The position numbers and the translations under genes are program-made. From Ruegeria sediminis (lineage in GTDB: Bacteria > Pseudomonadota > Alphaproteobacteria > Rhodobacterales > Rhodobacteraceae), in the NCBI RefSeq assembly GCF_005938215.1, contig NZ_VCPD01000003.1:372001-436000 (forward strand): a stretch of 64,000 bases of DNA, read 5' to 3'. Shown here in pieces: positions 46,615 to 55,649 of this stretch. The notes under the pieces are model-generated. The model searched no databases, was not told the origin of the DNA, and saw only the letters and a list, made by a program, of their open reading frames with translations. Numbering within the stretch: position 1 is the stretch's first letter; each line of letters opens with the position of its first letter.

Positions 46615-47893
46615 ATGGCCGCCACACCACCACCCTTCGCGCCGTTTGAATGGAAGATCGCCTGGCGATACCTGCGGGCCCGCCGGGCCGAGGGCGGCGT
46701 CAGCGTGATGACCTGGATTTCGCTGATCGGCATCACGCTGGCGGTTTTCGCGCTGATCGCGACGCTGGCCGTGCGCTCGGGGTTCCGCTCGGAATTCGTC
46801 GGCACGATCCTCGGGGCGAACGCGCATGTGACGGTCTATTCCGTCGGCTCCGCGGACGCGCAGGGCGGGGTGGACCGGCGGATCGAGGATTTCGACGCGA
46901 TGGCCGAACGGGTGGCGCAGGTGCCCGGCGTGATCCGGGCGGCCCCGCTGGTCAAGGGGCAGGTCCTGATCACCAACCGCGATCAAAGTTCGGGCGCCGA
47001 GGTGTTCGGCATCCGGCCCGAAGACCTGCGCGACCTTCCCGGCATTGCCGAAAGCGATCAGGCCTATGGCGATCTCGCGCGGTTCGAGGAAGGCATCGCC
47101 ATCGGATCGGGCATCGCGCGCGCCATCGGCGCTACCGTCGGGGACAGGGTCAGGCTGACCTCGCCCAACGGGGTCAAGACCGCTTTCGGCACGTCGCCCC
47201 GCGTGAACGCCTACGAGGTCGTCTACGTCTTTTCCGCCGGGCGCTACGACATCGACCGGACCCGCGTCTACCTGCCCTTCGCCGAGGCGCAGAGCTTCTT
47301 CAACCGCGAAGGCATCGCGGACGAGATCGAGGTGATGGTCGAAAGGCCGGAACAGCTCGACAATGTGCTCATCCCGATACTGGACGCCGCCGGCGACGGG
47401 GCGCAGGTCTGGACGTGGATGGACGCATCCGGCGGTTTCCTGCGCGCGCTCGAGGTCGAGGACAACGTGATGTTCATCATCCTGTCGATCCTCGTCCTGA
47501 TCGCGGCCATGAACATCGTTTCGGGCCTGATCATGCTGGTCAAGAACAAGGGGCGCGACATCGGCATCCTGCGCACCATCGGCCTGAGCGAAGGCTCGGT
47601 ACTGCGGGTGTTCTTCATCTGCGGCGCCTTCACCGGCCTGATCGGCACGGCGCTGGGCGTGGTTCTCGGCTGCCTGTTCGCGATCTACATCGACCCGATC
47701 TTTTCCTTCGTGAACTACGCCATGGGCGGCGGGGTCTGGGACCCGGCGATCAGGGGCATCTACGCGCTGCCCGCCGAACTGCACCTTTCCGACGTTCTCA
47801 AGGCGGTGGCCCTGTCGCTGGGCCTTTCCTTCTTTGTCACCTATTTCCCCGCCCGCCGCGCGGCGCGGCTGAACCCAGTCGAGGCGCTGCGCT

Positions 47894-47901
<8 letters not shown>
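46615..47901 (+). CDS. lolC: Lipoprotein-releasing permease LolC/LolE
   Basis: A 428-aa inner-membrane subunit of the LolCDE exporter that passes lipoproteins to Lol[32 protein letters not shown] N-terminus, one helix, and a large periplasmic MacB-like domain (about 50-265) come first. A three-helix FtsX block with [29 protein letters not shown] follows. Alphaproteobacteria usually have one such permease working as a homodimer. It overlaps lolD by 8 bp. Confidence 0.94.
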
Positions 47902-48563
<662 letters not shown>

Positions 48564-48580
<17 letters not shown>

Positions 48581-49001
48581 TCGCCACGCCGATGGCCATG
48601 ACCGCAATGCCGCCGGCGCGCGCCATGGTCAGCGGCGTCACCTGCGCGCCGAACAGGCCGAAATGGTCGATCGCCGCCGTGCTGATGAGCTGGCCGAGCA
48701 GAACGAAGAACACGGCGTTTCCCACCCCGAAATGCGGCGCGACATGGGTGATGGACAGCACGTAGAAGGCGACCAGCACGCCGCCCAGGAACAGGTGCTT
48801 GGGCGATCCCGCGACCTTGCTCAGGGCGCCCGGGCCGGGAAACAGCAGCAGCACCAGCGCCGACGAGGCCAGCGCCACGGTGAACAGGACGACGGCCGCG
48901 GCCGTGGGCGAGTTGATCAGCCGTCCGAGGGCCGCGTTGAGCGCCGCAAGGACCGGTATCCCGATCCCGGCCACAAGCATGATTGCCGCGTATTGTGCCA
49001 T
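48564..49001 (-). CDS. YdcZ/DUF606 family DMT-type membrane protein
   Basis: A 145-aa protein with about five membrane helices, matching the YdcZ family of half-size drug/metabolite-type transporters. [27 protein letters not shown] and [31 protein letters not shown] are the typical blocks. It would act as a dimer. Substrate unknown. Its 3' end overlaps lolD by 17 bp. An FNR-like box lies 27 bp upstream of its ATG. Confidence 0.85.
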
Positions 49002-49027
49002 GTTCCAATTCCCTCTGGCCTCGACTG

Positions 49028-49041
49028 TTGATTTGGATCAT
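49028..49041. promoter_or_regulatory. FNR/FnrL-type box near cytochrome c genes
   Basis: TTGAT-TTGG-ATCAT matches TTGAT-N4-ATCAA at 9 of 10 positions. It lies 27 bp upstream of the YdcZ-type gene (minus) and 96 bp upstream of the first cytochrome c gene (plus), so either could be the target. Confidence 0.55.
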
Positions 49042-49136
49042 TGCTACTGTGACGGTTGTGGGCAAGCCTGCAAAGGCGTGGAAAGGGCTGGATTTTTCCG
49101 AAACCCACGGCAAGACACAGGCAGGAGGAGGCAAGA

Positions 49137-49550
49137 ATGAGAACGGTTTTTGGCAAGTTGCAGATCACGGCCCTGGCCTTGGCGGCGGTCTGGGCATCTC
49201 CGCTTCCGGCTCAGGACGCCGAGCGCGGGGCCGAGATCTATCGCCATCACTGCGCCACCTGCCACGGCCTTGACGCCTCCGGAAATGGTCCGATGGCGGC
49301 GGTTCTGGTGGTTCAGCCCAAGGACTTGACGACTTTGCAAGGCGAGGACGGGGTCTTTCCGACCGAGCGTGTCGTTTTCCGGATCGATGGCCGCGACCCG
49401 CTGGTCAGCCACGGCAGCGCCATGCCGATCTACGGACCTTATTTCGAAGGGAACGACATCGCGATCAAGACGCCCGCGGGCCAGCCCATTCTGACCAGCG
49501 AGCCGATCGCGGATCTGGTCGCCTATCTGCAGACTATTCAGGGAAGCTGA
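49137..49550 (+). CDS. Small periplasmic cytochrome c
   Basis: A 137-aa class I cytochrome c. The signal peptide ends near LPA (about residue 25) and haem attaches at CATCH (Cys39, Cys42, His43). MPIYGPYFEG supplies a possible axial Met. The strong ribosome site AGGAGG is 9 bp before ATG 49137. Partner oxidase or dehydrogenase is not in the window. One base separates it from the next cytochrome gene, so they form an operon. Confidence 0.88.
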   Translation: MRTVFGKLQITALALAAVWASPLPAQDAERGAEIYRHHCATCHGLDASGNGPMAAVLVVQPKDLTTLQGEDGVFPTERVVFRIDGRDPLVSHGSAMPIYGPYFEGNDIAIKTPAGQPILTSEPIADLVAYLQTIQGS

Positions 49551-49551
49551 A

Positions 49552-49968
49552 ATGCAATCGCCACGAATGATCCGGTTGCTGGCCGCCGGTGCCATCGCCT
49601 TTCTGCCGTTCGCCTGCGCCGTCGGATCGAAAATGCCGACGCCGCACGAGGGCGAGGCGCTTTTCGCCGCCAATTGCGCGGCCTGCCACGACTATGCCGG
49701 CACCGGCGGCGCATTGGTGGGCGGGCAGGCCGCTCCCGATCTGACCCGGATCGCCGAACGGAACGGCGGAGTGTTCCCGCGGGCCGAGGTCCTGTCGCAG
49801 ATCGACGGCTACGGGCGCGGCAAGGTGTCCGAAGAGGTCATGCCGGAATTCGGGACCCTGCTGGAAGGCGACCTTGTTCCGGTCGAAGTGGACGGGGTGC
49901 TGACCCCGACACCGCGCCCGCTGGCGGCGCTGCTGGCCTATCTTGAAAGCATTCAGGTGTCCGGCTGA
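49552..49968 (+). CDS. Second small cytochrome c, possibly membrane-anchored
   Basis: A 138-aa cytochrome c with CAACH haem site (Cys42, Cys45, His46). The N-terminal hydrophobic stretch ends in FACAVG, a weak lipobox-like site. VMPEFGTLLEG offers an axial Met. It is related in layout to the preceding cytochrome and probably receives or donates electrons to it. It is convergent with the lipoprotein gene at 49973. Confidence 0.85.
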   Translation: MQSPRMIRLLAAGAIAFLPFACAVGSKMPTPHEGEALFAANCAACHDYAGTGGALVGGQAAPDLTRIAERNGGVFPRAEVLSQIDGYGRGKVSEEVMPEFGTLLEGDLVPVEVDGVLTPTPRPLAALLAYLESIQVSG

Positions 49969-49972
49969 ATCA

Positions 49973-50656
49973 TCAGTCGCAGATGCCTTCGATCTTGGCC
50001 CCTTTCCAGGGGATCAGGACGTCGCTCTCGCGTCCTTTGACGGGCAGGTCGGCAACGTCGAATACGTCGCCCAGCATCGCGTGCAGGCGCTTGGTGCGGG
50101 CCGCTTCGGGCGCCAGCGCACGGCAGCAGACATATTCCTCGACGATGGCGCCTTGCTGTTCGAATCCGTAGCTCAGGAAATCCGCCGTGCCGTCCAGATC
50201 GAACAGATATGGGTCATCGCCCCGGCTGTGCTCGGCGGCCGCGCGCAGCGGGTGATATCCGGTTTCCTTCCGGTTCTGCCATTGCCAGACATGGGTCAAC
50301 TCATGCGCCAGCAGCATCGCGGCGACCAGGTTGATGGTGTCCGGAAACTCGGTCATGTAGTCCTCGAGATACCAGTCGCGGGTAAAGAAGACCCGGTTGA
50401 ACAGCGCCACTGCCGCCGGCTTGCTGGTCACGATCTCGTCCTTGACCGGGGGCAGGATCCGTTCGCGGCAGGTGACGCGCGGTCGCGGCGTGCGCCTGAA
50501 CGTGACCGCGCCGACGGGCGCGCCTTCGACCAGCCGCACCCGGTTCAGATCAAGGTCTTCGCCGTGGACACGGGTTGCGAAGGCGCGTTCCGTGTCGGTC
50601 AGGGGCCGCCCGCAGGCAGCCACGAGAAACAGAACGAGGAAAGCGCGCAGTATCAT
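49973..50656 (-). CDS. Lipoprotein with HExxH metallopeptidase-like motif
   Basis: A 227-aa predicted lipoprotein (lipobox LVAAC, Cys15). Near its middle is LLAHELTHVWQWQ with the HExxH zinc motif (His118, Glu119, His122), and IVEEYVCCRAL downstream could supply the third ligand as in gluzincins. It resembles DUF4157-type HELTHVWQ proteins. Catalytic activity is not proven. Anchored in the envelope, alone in its transcription unit. Confidence 0.75.
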   Translation of the reverse strand: MILRAFLVLFLVAACGRPLTDTERAFATRVHGEDLDLNRVRLVEGAPVGAVTFRRTPRPRVTCRERILPPVKDEIVTSKPAAVALFNRVFFTRDWYLEDYMTEFPDTINLVAAMLLAHELTHVWQWQNRKETGYHPLRAAAEHSRGDDPYLFDLDGTADFLSYGFEQQGAIVEEYVCCRALAPEAARTKRLHAMLGDVFDVADLPVKGRESDVLIPWKGAKIEGICD

Positions 50657-50697
50657 GGGATTGAGCGTAGTTCACCGCGCTTCTTCCGCAAGTCGTT

Positions 50698-51360
50698 TTA
50701 AAGGCTCATGGCAAGAACGCGGCTGATTTCGGTAAGGGACCGCCCGGATTGCCGCATCCAGGTGTTGAAGGCCCGCTGCACCTCGGCCAAAGCCTTTTTC
50801 GAGGTCGGAGCCTTGTCCACCACGCCCTCGGCGATCAGCCGCGCGGTAACGTCCCGCGACAGGATGAAGCTGTCGCGCCCGGCAAAGCGCATCGCGTATT
50901 GCGCCGTCGTCCCGCCCAGTCGCGACCCGCGCTTGCCGAGCATCGCCAGAAGCCCCACGTAATCCGTCGAGGGCCAGCCGCCCAGTACCTTGCCCGCCCC
51001 GCCTTCGTCGCGCAACTCCATCAGGAACGCGGCATTGTCGCGCACCGCGGCGATCTTGGTGCCGTTGCGCACGATCCGGGTGTCCTGCAGCAAGGCGTCG
51101 AATTTCTCGTCGTCCATCAAGGCGCAGCGTCCCACGTCGAAACCGTCAAATGCGGCCTCGAACCCGTCCCACTTGGCCTCGATGACCTTCCAGTTGAACC
51201 CGGCCTGAAACACGCACCGGGTGATCGTGGACAGCCATCGGTCCTCGGGCACGGCGGCCAGTTCCTCCGGCGATTTCGGTTTGCTCAGCTTTTTCTCCAG
51301 CGCGTCGGCGCCGCCATGCCTGTCCGCCGCCAGTTCATAGATCTCGTCGAAGTGATGCAT
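50698..51360 (-). CDS. tag: DNA-3-methyladenine glycosylase I
   Basis: A 220-aa HhH-GPD-superfamily Tag-type glycosylase excising 3-methyladenine. FQAGFNWKVIEAKWDGFEAAFDGFD and LLQDTRIVRNGTKIAAVRDNA are the expected blocks. It is longer than E. coli Tag (187 aa) and lacks clear C-terminal zinc Cys/His, as in many alphaproteobacterial members. It lies between the metallopeptidase-like lipoprotein and a thioesterase, all on the minus strand. Confidence 0.82.
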   Translation of the reverse strand: MHHFDEIYELAADRHGGADALEKKLSKPKSPEELAAVPEDRWLSTITRCVFQAGFNWKVIEAKWDGFEAAFDGFDVGRCALMDDEKFDALLQDTRIVRNGTKIAAVRDNAAFLMELRDEGGAGKVLGGWPSTDYVGLLAMLGKRGSRLGGTTAQYAMRFAGRDSFILSRDVTARLIAEGVVDKAPTSKKALAEVQRAFNTWMRQSGRSLTEISRVLAMSL

Positions 51361-51418
51361 GTGCGCCTCCTCCCGGACGACAGGGTTTCCGTTAAGCTCC
51401 CGCTTGGCAAGCCCGGTT

Positions 51419-51823
51419 TCAGGGCGCGAAGAAGGTGGCGGTGGCGGCGGCGACCTTCTTGCCGCTGTCCTCCTCGGTCATCTCCGCCCGTGCAAAGACC
51501 AGCGCGCGGCCGGCCCGCACCACCTCGGCCCGGCACAGGATCGCGGATCCCACACCGGGGCGCAGGAACTGGGTGTGCAGGTCGGTCGTGGCGAAGGGCT
51601 TGAACTCGCCCGTATGCGCGATCGCGGCAAGCACCATCGTCGTGTCGGCCAATGCGGCCAAAGCCTGCCCCGAGACGATGCCGCCGACGCGCGCCAGGTG
51701 CGGGGCCAGGGGCATCCTGACCAGAACATGGCCGGGTTCGGTTTCCAGCACCCGCATGTCCAACGCTTTCACCCATTCGGCGAAGTTCTCGTGCAGAAAC
51801 TCCTGTGCCTTTTCCGGTGTCAT
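51419..51823 (-). CDS. PaaI family hotdog thioesterase
   Basis: A 134-aa hotdog-fold protein. HLARVGGIVSGQALAALADTTMVLA carries the family core, where the catalytic Asp/Asn normally lies in the G-A-D-T region. A C-terminal strand LVFARAEMTEEDSGKKVAAATATFF completes the fold. Likely an acyl-CoA thioesterase, perhaps for aromatic acyl-CoAs; substrate unknown. 58 bp upstream of tag on the same strand. Confidence 0.82.
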   Translation of the reverse strand: MTPEKAQEFLHENFAEWVKALDMRVLETEPGHVLVRMPLAPHLARVGGIVSGQALAALADTTMVLAAIAHTGEFKPFATTDLHTQFLRPGVGSAILCRAEVVRAGRALVFARAEMTEEDSGKKVAAATATFFAP

Positions 51824-51921
51824 TCAATCCTCCGTCCTTCCGGTCACAGCTTATCCCTTGGCTCAATCCCGGCAAGCAGAATGCTGCGGCTTGCAGCAAG
51901 GCTGGCCCGATCGTTCGAAAC

Positions 51922-51950
51922 TTGACATCGGGCAAGGAACAGGCCGTTAC
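51922..51950 (+). promoter_or_regulatory. Possible promoter of nnrU
   Basis: A perfect -35 TTGACA (51922-51927) with a weak CGTTAC -10 at 17-bp spacing, 39 bp before the nnrU ATG. No FNR-type box was seen in this gap. Confidence 0.4.
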
Positions 51951-51989
51951 CTGCGACTAGGCCATGTCCAAACGAACCGGAGAGAATGC

Positions 51990-52655
51990 ATGAGTGGTTG
52001 GGGCGAATTTCTGCTGGCGCTGGGCGTCTTTTTGTTGAGCCATGTCATCCCGGTGCGCCCGCCGGTGCGCCCCTGGCTGATCGCCCGCATGGGCCGCAGG
52101 GGTTATTTCGCCGCCTATTCACTGTTTTCCCTGGCGGTTCTGGGCTGGCTGATCGTGGCGGCGGCGCGGGCGCCCTATGTCGAGGTCATCCCGCCATATC
52201 CCGCCCTGCGCTGGGTGCCGGTGCTGATCATGCCGGTCGTCTGCTGGCTGGCGGTGGCGGGGCTGGCGATCCGCAACCCGTTCTCGTTCGGCGGGTTGGG
52301 GCGCGGGTCTTTCGATCCGGACAACCCCGGCATCCTCCGCCTCAGCCGCCACCCGATCCTGCTGGCCCTGTTGCTATGGGCGCTGGCGCACCTGTTTGCC
52401 AACGGCAGCCTCGCCCATGTCATCCTGTTCGGGCTGTTCTCGGGCTTCGCCCTGCTCGGCATGACCCTGATCGACAAGCGGAAGGCGCGGGAAATGGGCG
52501 AGGAATGGCAGCGACTGGCGCGCAACACAGCGCCGCTGTCGCTGCGCGCACCGCAGCCCTGGCCGCGCCTCTGGGTCTGGCTGGTCGCCGCCGTCGCCTT
52601 CGTTGCCCTTCTGCATCTGCACATGCCGGTCATCGGGTTGTCGCCACTGCCGTAA
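51990..52655 (+). CDS. nnrU: NnrU family membrane protein
   Basis: A 221-aa protein with about six membrane helices. It has the NnrU-like start (EFLLALGVFLLSHVIPVRPPVRPWLIARMGRRGYFAAYSLFSLAVLGWL), then NPGILRLSRHPILLALLLWALAHL with a His likely to bind haem or metal. In denitrifiers nnrU lies near NO-reduction genes, but none are here, so a general role is likely. Note the ATG at 51986 is in another frame; 51990 is the right start. Confidence 0.87.
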   Translation: MSGWGEFLLALGVFLLSHVIPVRPPVRPWLIARMGRRGYFAAYSLFSLAVLGWLIVAAARAPYVEVIPPYPALRWVPVLIMPVVCWLAVAGLAIRNPFSFGGLGRGSFDPDNPGILRLSRHPILLALLLWALAHLFANGSLAHVILFGLFSGFALLGMTLIDKRKAREMGEEWQRLARNTAPLSLRAPQPWPRLWVWLVAAVAFVALLHLHMPVIGLSPLP

Positions 52656-52727
52656 CCGCCAGGAGTGGCCCTTGCCCGACCCGCGTGCTATCACCGAAAC
52701 CGACCTTTGAAGTTCAGGAGCAAACCC

Positions 52728-53246
52728 ATGCATCTGGCCTATGTGACCACCACGGATCGCGGCGCCACGGACCGCCTTCTCAGCGCCGCAGCCGAGCGTC
52801 TGCTGGCCAACGGCTTCGCTCTGGCCGGCGTTGTGCAGTCGAACACCGAATGCGCGGACGACCGCAGGTGCGACATGGACCTTCGGGTTCTGCCCGACGG
52901 CGGGACCATCCGGATCTCGCAGTCGCTTGGCGCTATGGCGCGAGGATGCAGGCTGGATGCGGCGGCGCTGGAACAGGCGGTGGCCGAGGTGACCGCCTCG
53001 CTCGACGATGCGCCGCAGCTGCTGATCGTGAACAAGTTCGGCAAGCACGAGGCCGACGGCCGGGGATTTCGCCCGGTCATCGCCGAGGCGCTGGCGCGGG
53101 ACATCCCCGTTCTCGTCGGCGTCAACGGGCTGAACGAGGGCAGGTTCCTGGAATTCACCGACGGCGCGGCGAAAAAGATGCCCGCCGATCCCGAAGCGAT
53201 CGAGGATTGGCTGCGCGCCGTCATCCGCGAACGGACCGCGGCCTGA
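52728..53246 (+). CDS. DUF2478 domain protein
   Basis: A 172-aa protein. MHLAYVTTTDRGATDRLL opens a Rossmann-like P-loop-type fold. LLIVNKFGKHEADGRGFRPVIAEALARDIPVLVGVN is the family core. Members are nucleotide-phosphatase-like and often near molybdenum genes, but no Mo gene is visible here. SD AGGAG is 9 bp before ATG 52728. It follows nnrU by 72 bp. Confidence 0.85.
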   Translation: MHLAYVTTTDRGATDRLLSAAAERLLANGFALAGVVQSNTECADDRRCDMDLRVLPDGGTIRISQSLGAMARGCRLDAAALEQAVAEVTASLDDAPQLLIVNKFGKHEADGRGFRPVIAEALARDIPVLVGVNGLNEGRFLEFTDGAAKKMPADPEAIEDWLRAVIRERTAA

Positions 53247-53390
53247 CGAATGTCCCAGGCCCCGAGGGGAGGCCGGGCCGGATGCCACAAGGCCCGTTTA
53301 CCGTTGAAAAACAGGTGCTTGCGGCGGGGGTGAAACACGCATGCGGCAAGGCGCCGGCCCCGTTCGCTACTGCGCTGATGTCATGGAGAA

Positions 53391-53474
53391 TGGTGGGCGA
53401 CCCTGGAATCGAACCAGGCGTGCGTCTCCGCGAGGGAGTTACAGTCCCCTGCCACACCTTGCGGCCTGTCGCCC
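53391..53474 (-). tRNA. tRNA-Tyr (GTA)
   Basis: An 84-nt type II tRNA with CCA encoded. The acceptor stem GGGCGAC/GTCGCCC is followed by discriminator A and CCA. The anticodon loop CTGTAAC gives GTA. A long variable arm, and the T-arm CCTGG-TTCGATT-CCAGG, are present. The leader carries a 6-bp dyad (GTCAGG/CCTGAC, 53478-53496). Confidence 0.96.
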
Positions 53475-53505
53475 ACTGTCAGGCGTTGCACCTGACGTGG
53501 AGGCG

Positions 53506-53534
53506 TGATTACTAGCGCGCCAAAGGAGCGTCAA
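53506..53534 (-). promoter_or_regulatory. Predicted promoter of tRNA-Tyr
   Basis: Minus-strand TTGACG (53529-53534), 17-bp spacer, TAATCA (53506-53511). Start would be near 53499, about 25 nt before the mature 5' end. Confidence 0.5.
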
Positions 53535-53590
53535 CAGGAAAATTCCGCATTGGCGCAGGAAACCGATTCCATGGCCCGGAGGCCGGCAAA

Positions 53591-54364
53591 ATGAAGAAAC
53601 CCAAATGGGTCATCGAAAAGGAACAGTCGCGCAAAGCCGCCGCGGCAGAGACCGTCTGGCTGTTCGGATTGCATGCCGTGCGGGACGCCCTGATGAACCC
53701 GAAACGGCAGAAACTGCGCCTGATCGTTACCCGGAACGCACAGGACAAGCTGGCCGAGGCCATTGAATTCGCAGGGATCGTCCCCGAGCAGGTCGATCCG
53801 CGCAAGTTTACCGCGCCGATCGACCCGGGCTCGGTCCATCAGGGCGCCGCGCTCGAGGTCAAGCCGCTGGATTGGGGCGGATTGGCCGAGAACTGCGTGG
53901 GGCGCGAACACCCCCGGGTCATCCTGCTTGACCGCGTCACCGATCCGCACAATGTCGGCGCGATTCTGCGCTCCGCCGAGGTGCTGGGCGCCAGCGCGGT
54001 GATCGGCACCCGGCATCACTCCGCGCCCGAGACCGGGGCGCTGGCCAAGACCGCCAGCGGCGCGCTGGAACGGCAGCCTTATCTGCGGGTTCGCAACCTG
54101 GCCGACGCCATCGTCGAATTGCAGGGCATGGGCTTTCTGGTCCTCGGGCTGGACGGAGAGGCGGACGATACCATCGAAGCGGCCCTGGACGGCCTTCGCG
54201 ACCGGCCGGTTGCGCTGGTGCTGGGCGCCGAGGGTCCGGGATTGCGGCAAAAGACCAAGGAAACAGTGGACCGTCTGGTCAAGATCGACGCGGCGGGCGG
54301 GTTCGGGTCGCTCAACGTCTCGAACGCCGCCGCGATCGCGCTTTACGCGTCGCGTTACAAGTGA
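53591..54364 (+). CDS. rlmB: 23S rRNA 2'-O-methyltransferase RlmB-type (SpoU/TrmH)
   Basis: A 257-aa SPOUT methyltransferase. The N-terminal substrate-binding domain (WLFGLHAVRDALMNPKR) is followed by motif 1 DRVTDPHNVGAILRSAEVLGA, motif 2 LVLGAEGPGLRQ and motif 3 GSLNVSNAAAIALYASR, forming the SAM knot. RlmB (G2251 in E. coli numbering) is the usual assignment for this subgroup; another RNA target is possible. ATG 53591 sits 57 bp after the tRNA promoter, in divergent orientation. Confidence 0.9.
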   Translation: MKKPKWVIEKEQSRKAAAAETVWLFGLHAVRDALMNPKRQKLRLIVTRNAQDKLAEAIEFAGIVPEQVDPRKFTAPIDPGSVHQGAALEVKPLDWGGLAENCVGREHPRVILLDRVTDPHNVGAILRSAEVLGASAVIGTRHHSAPETGALAKTASGALERQPYLRVRNLADAIVELQGMGFLVLGLDGEADDTIEAALDGLRDRPVALVLGAEGPGLRQKTKETVDRLVKIDAAGGFGSLNVSNAAAIALYASRYK

Positions 54365-54520
54365 CGGTGAACCGCCGCCCGGATTCCTTCCTTGCCGGCC
54401 GGATTTTCCCTGTCTGGCGCCAAAGTTGCACACGATCCGATCACATCACCGTCAGCCGGGGTTCCTGAATCGCCCTGTTCTGGGCATCTTGTGTGGCACT
54501 GCCACCAAGCTCAGAGACCC

Positions 54521-54967
54521 ATGCTTTCGCGACGCATCCTGCTTGCCGGTTTGACCGCCTTTCTAGCCGCTCCCGCGGCTCATGCGGAAACGCCGGTTTT
54601 CTACGTCAACCACGGCGCGGCGATCGGTGGATACGATACCGTATCCTATTTCCGATCCGGCGGGCCGATTCCGGGCCGGCCGGAATATGCGGTGATGTGG
54701 AAGGGCGCCGTCTGGCAATTCGCCTCGCAGGACAATCGCGAGCTTTTCGAAGCCAACCCGCGCGCCTACGCCCCGCAATTCGGCGGCTATTGCGCCTATG
54801 CCGTCGGGCGCGGCTACCTGGCCACCACCGACCCCGAAGCGTGGCGGATCGTGGATGGCAAACTCTACCTGACCCATTCGCCCGATGTCGCGCGTCTCTG
54901 GCGACAGGATATCCCAGGCAACATCGTCCTGGCCGAGCAGAACTGGCCCGGAGTTCTGCAGGACTGA
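54521..54967 (+). CDS. Exported YHS domain protein
   Basis: A 148-aa protein with a twin-arginine-like signal (MLSRRILLAGLTAFLAAPAAHA) and a YHS domain: AIGGYDTVSYFRSGGPIPG, MWKGAVWQFASQDNRELFEANPRAYAPQFGGYCAY. YHS modules bind metal in copper/mercury proteins. A family of such exported proteins exists in Proteobacteria without known function. ATG 54521 is the first start giving the signal peptide. The 3' flank carries the RNA candidate at 55050. Confidence 0.87.
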   Translation: MLSRRILLAGLTAFLAAPAAHAETPVFYVNHGAAIGGYDTVSYFRSGGPIPGRPEYAVMWKGAVWQFASQDNRELFEANPRAYAPQFGGYCAYAVGRGYLATTDPEAWRIVDGKLYLTHSPDVARLWRQDIPGNIVLAEQNWPGVLQD

Positions 54968-55049
54968 GCGGCGCGGCGCCGACGGCGAAATACTGTCATC
55001 ACATTTTTGCGTTTGCCCCTTTTTTTCTCGATTTGCTTGCCTAAATGTC

Positions 55050-55137
55050 ACAGTGACCGCGGAACGGAACTGCCGCGGGTCATTTCACTGTCCCTCGTTC
55101 CACAACTGGCGCCCAAGCCTCACTTGGGCGCTTTTTT
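55050..55137 (+). ncRNA. Structured small RNA candidate
   Basis: A two-part stem is followed by a linker and terminator. ACAGTGA (55050-55056) pairs with TCACTGT (55085-55091). Inside it CCGCGG (55057-55062) pairs with CCGCGG (55073-55078), with a 10-nt loop and a 6-nt bulge on the 3' side. A single-stranded linker of about 17 nt (CCCTCGTTCCACAACTG) precedes the terminator hairpin. This is the architecture of bacterial trans-acting RNAs. No strong promoter is seen, so it may instead be cut from the 3' UTR of the YHS gene. Confidence 0.45.
55109..55137 (+). terminator. Intrinsic terminator
   Basis: GCGCCCAAG/CTTGGGCGC, 9-bp perfect stem with CCTCA loop, followed by six T. It ends either the RNA candidate at 55050 or the YHS transcript, 29 bp before the next gene. 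Confidence 0.9.
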
Positions 55138-55166
55138 CTTTTGTGGGCCAAGGCTAGTGTGACGCC

Positions 55167-55637
55167 ATGCCAGACTATTCCGACTCGCATCTCAAGGACA
55201 TCCTGCGGCGCACCAAGGTGGTCGCCGTGGTCGGAGTGTCGATGAATCCGGTGCGGCCCAGCTATTACGTGGCGCGTTACCTGGGCCTCAAGGGGTTCCG
55301 GGTCATCCCGGTCAATCCGGGCCATGCGGGAAAGTTGCTGTTCGGCGAAACCGTCCGCGCGACCCTATCCGAGGTTTCCGAACCGGTGGACATGGTCGAC
55401 ATCTTTCGCCGTTCCGAGTCGGTGCCGCCCATCGTTGACGAAGCTCTTGAAGCGTTTCCGAAACTCAGGACCATCTGGATGCAGATCGGCGTCGAACACC
55501 CCGTGGCCGCCGCCAAGGCGCAGGCGCGCGGCGTCGACGTGGTGATGAACCGCTGCCCCAAGATCGAATATCAGCGCCTTTTCGGCGAACTGCGCATGGG
55601 CGGTTTCGCCACCGGCATCATATCGTCGAAGCTGTAA
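55167..55637 (+). CDS. CoA-binding protein (YccU family)
   Basis: A 156-aa Rossmann-fold CoA-binding domain like the N-domain of succinyl-CoA synthetase alpha. TKVVAVVGVSMNPVRPSYYVARYLG, VIPVNPGHAG, EPVDMVDIFRRSESVPPIVDEAL and a C-terminal VVMNRCPKIEYQRLF. Members bind CoA; no catalytic partner is known. Just downstream of the strong terminator at 55109, so it needs its own promoter; none is obvious. Confidence 0.9.
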   Translation: MPDYSDSHLKDILRRTKVVAVVGVSMNPVRPSYYVARYLGLKGFRVIPVNPGHAGKLLFGETVRATLSEVSEPVDMVDIFRRSESVPPIVDEALEAFPKLRTIWMQIGVEHPVAAAKAQARGVDVVMNRCPKIEYQRLFGELRMGGFATGIISSKL

Positions 55638-55649
55638 GCCTCTACCGCG

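Noticed and set aside
54480..54510. TGGCAC-containing segment as a sigma-54 promoter for the YHS gene
   Set aside because: The required TTGC at the proper spacing is absent.
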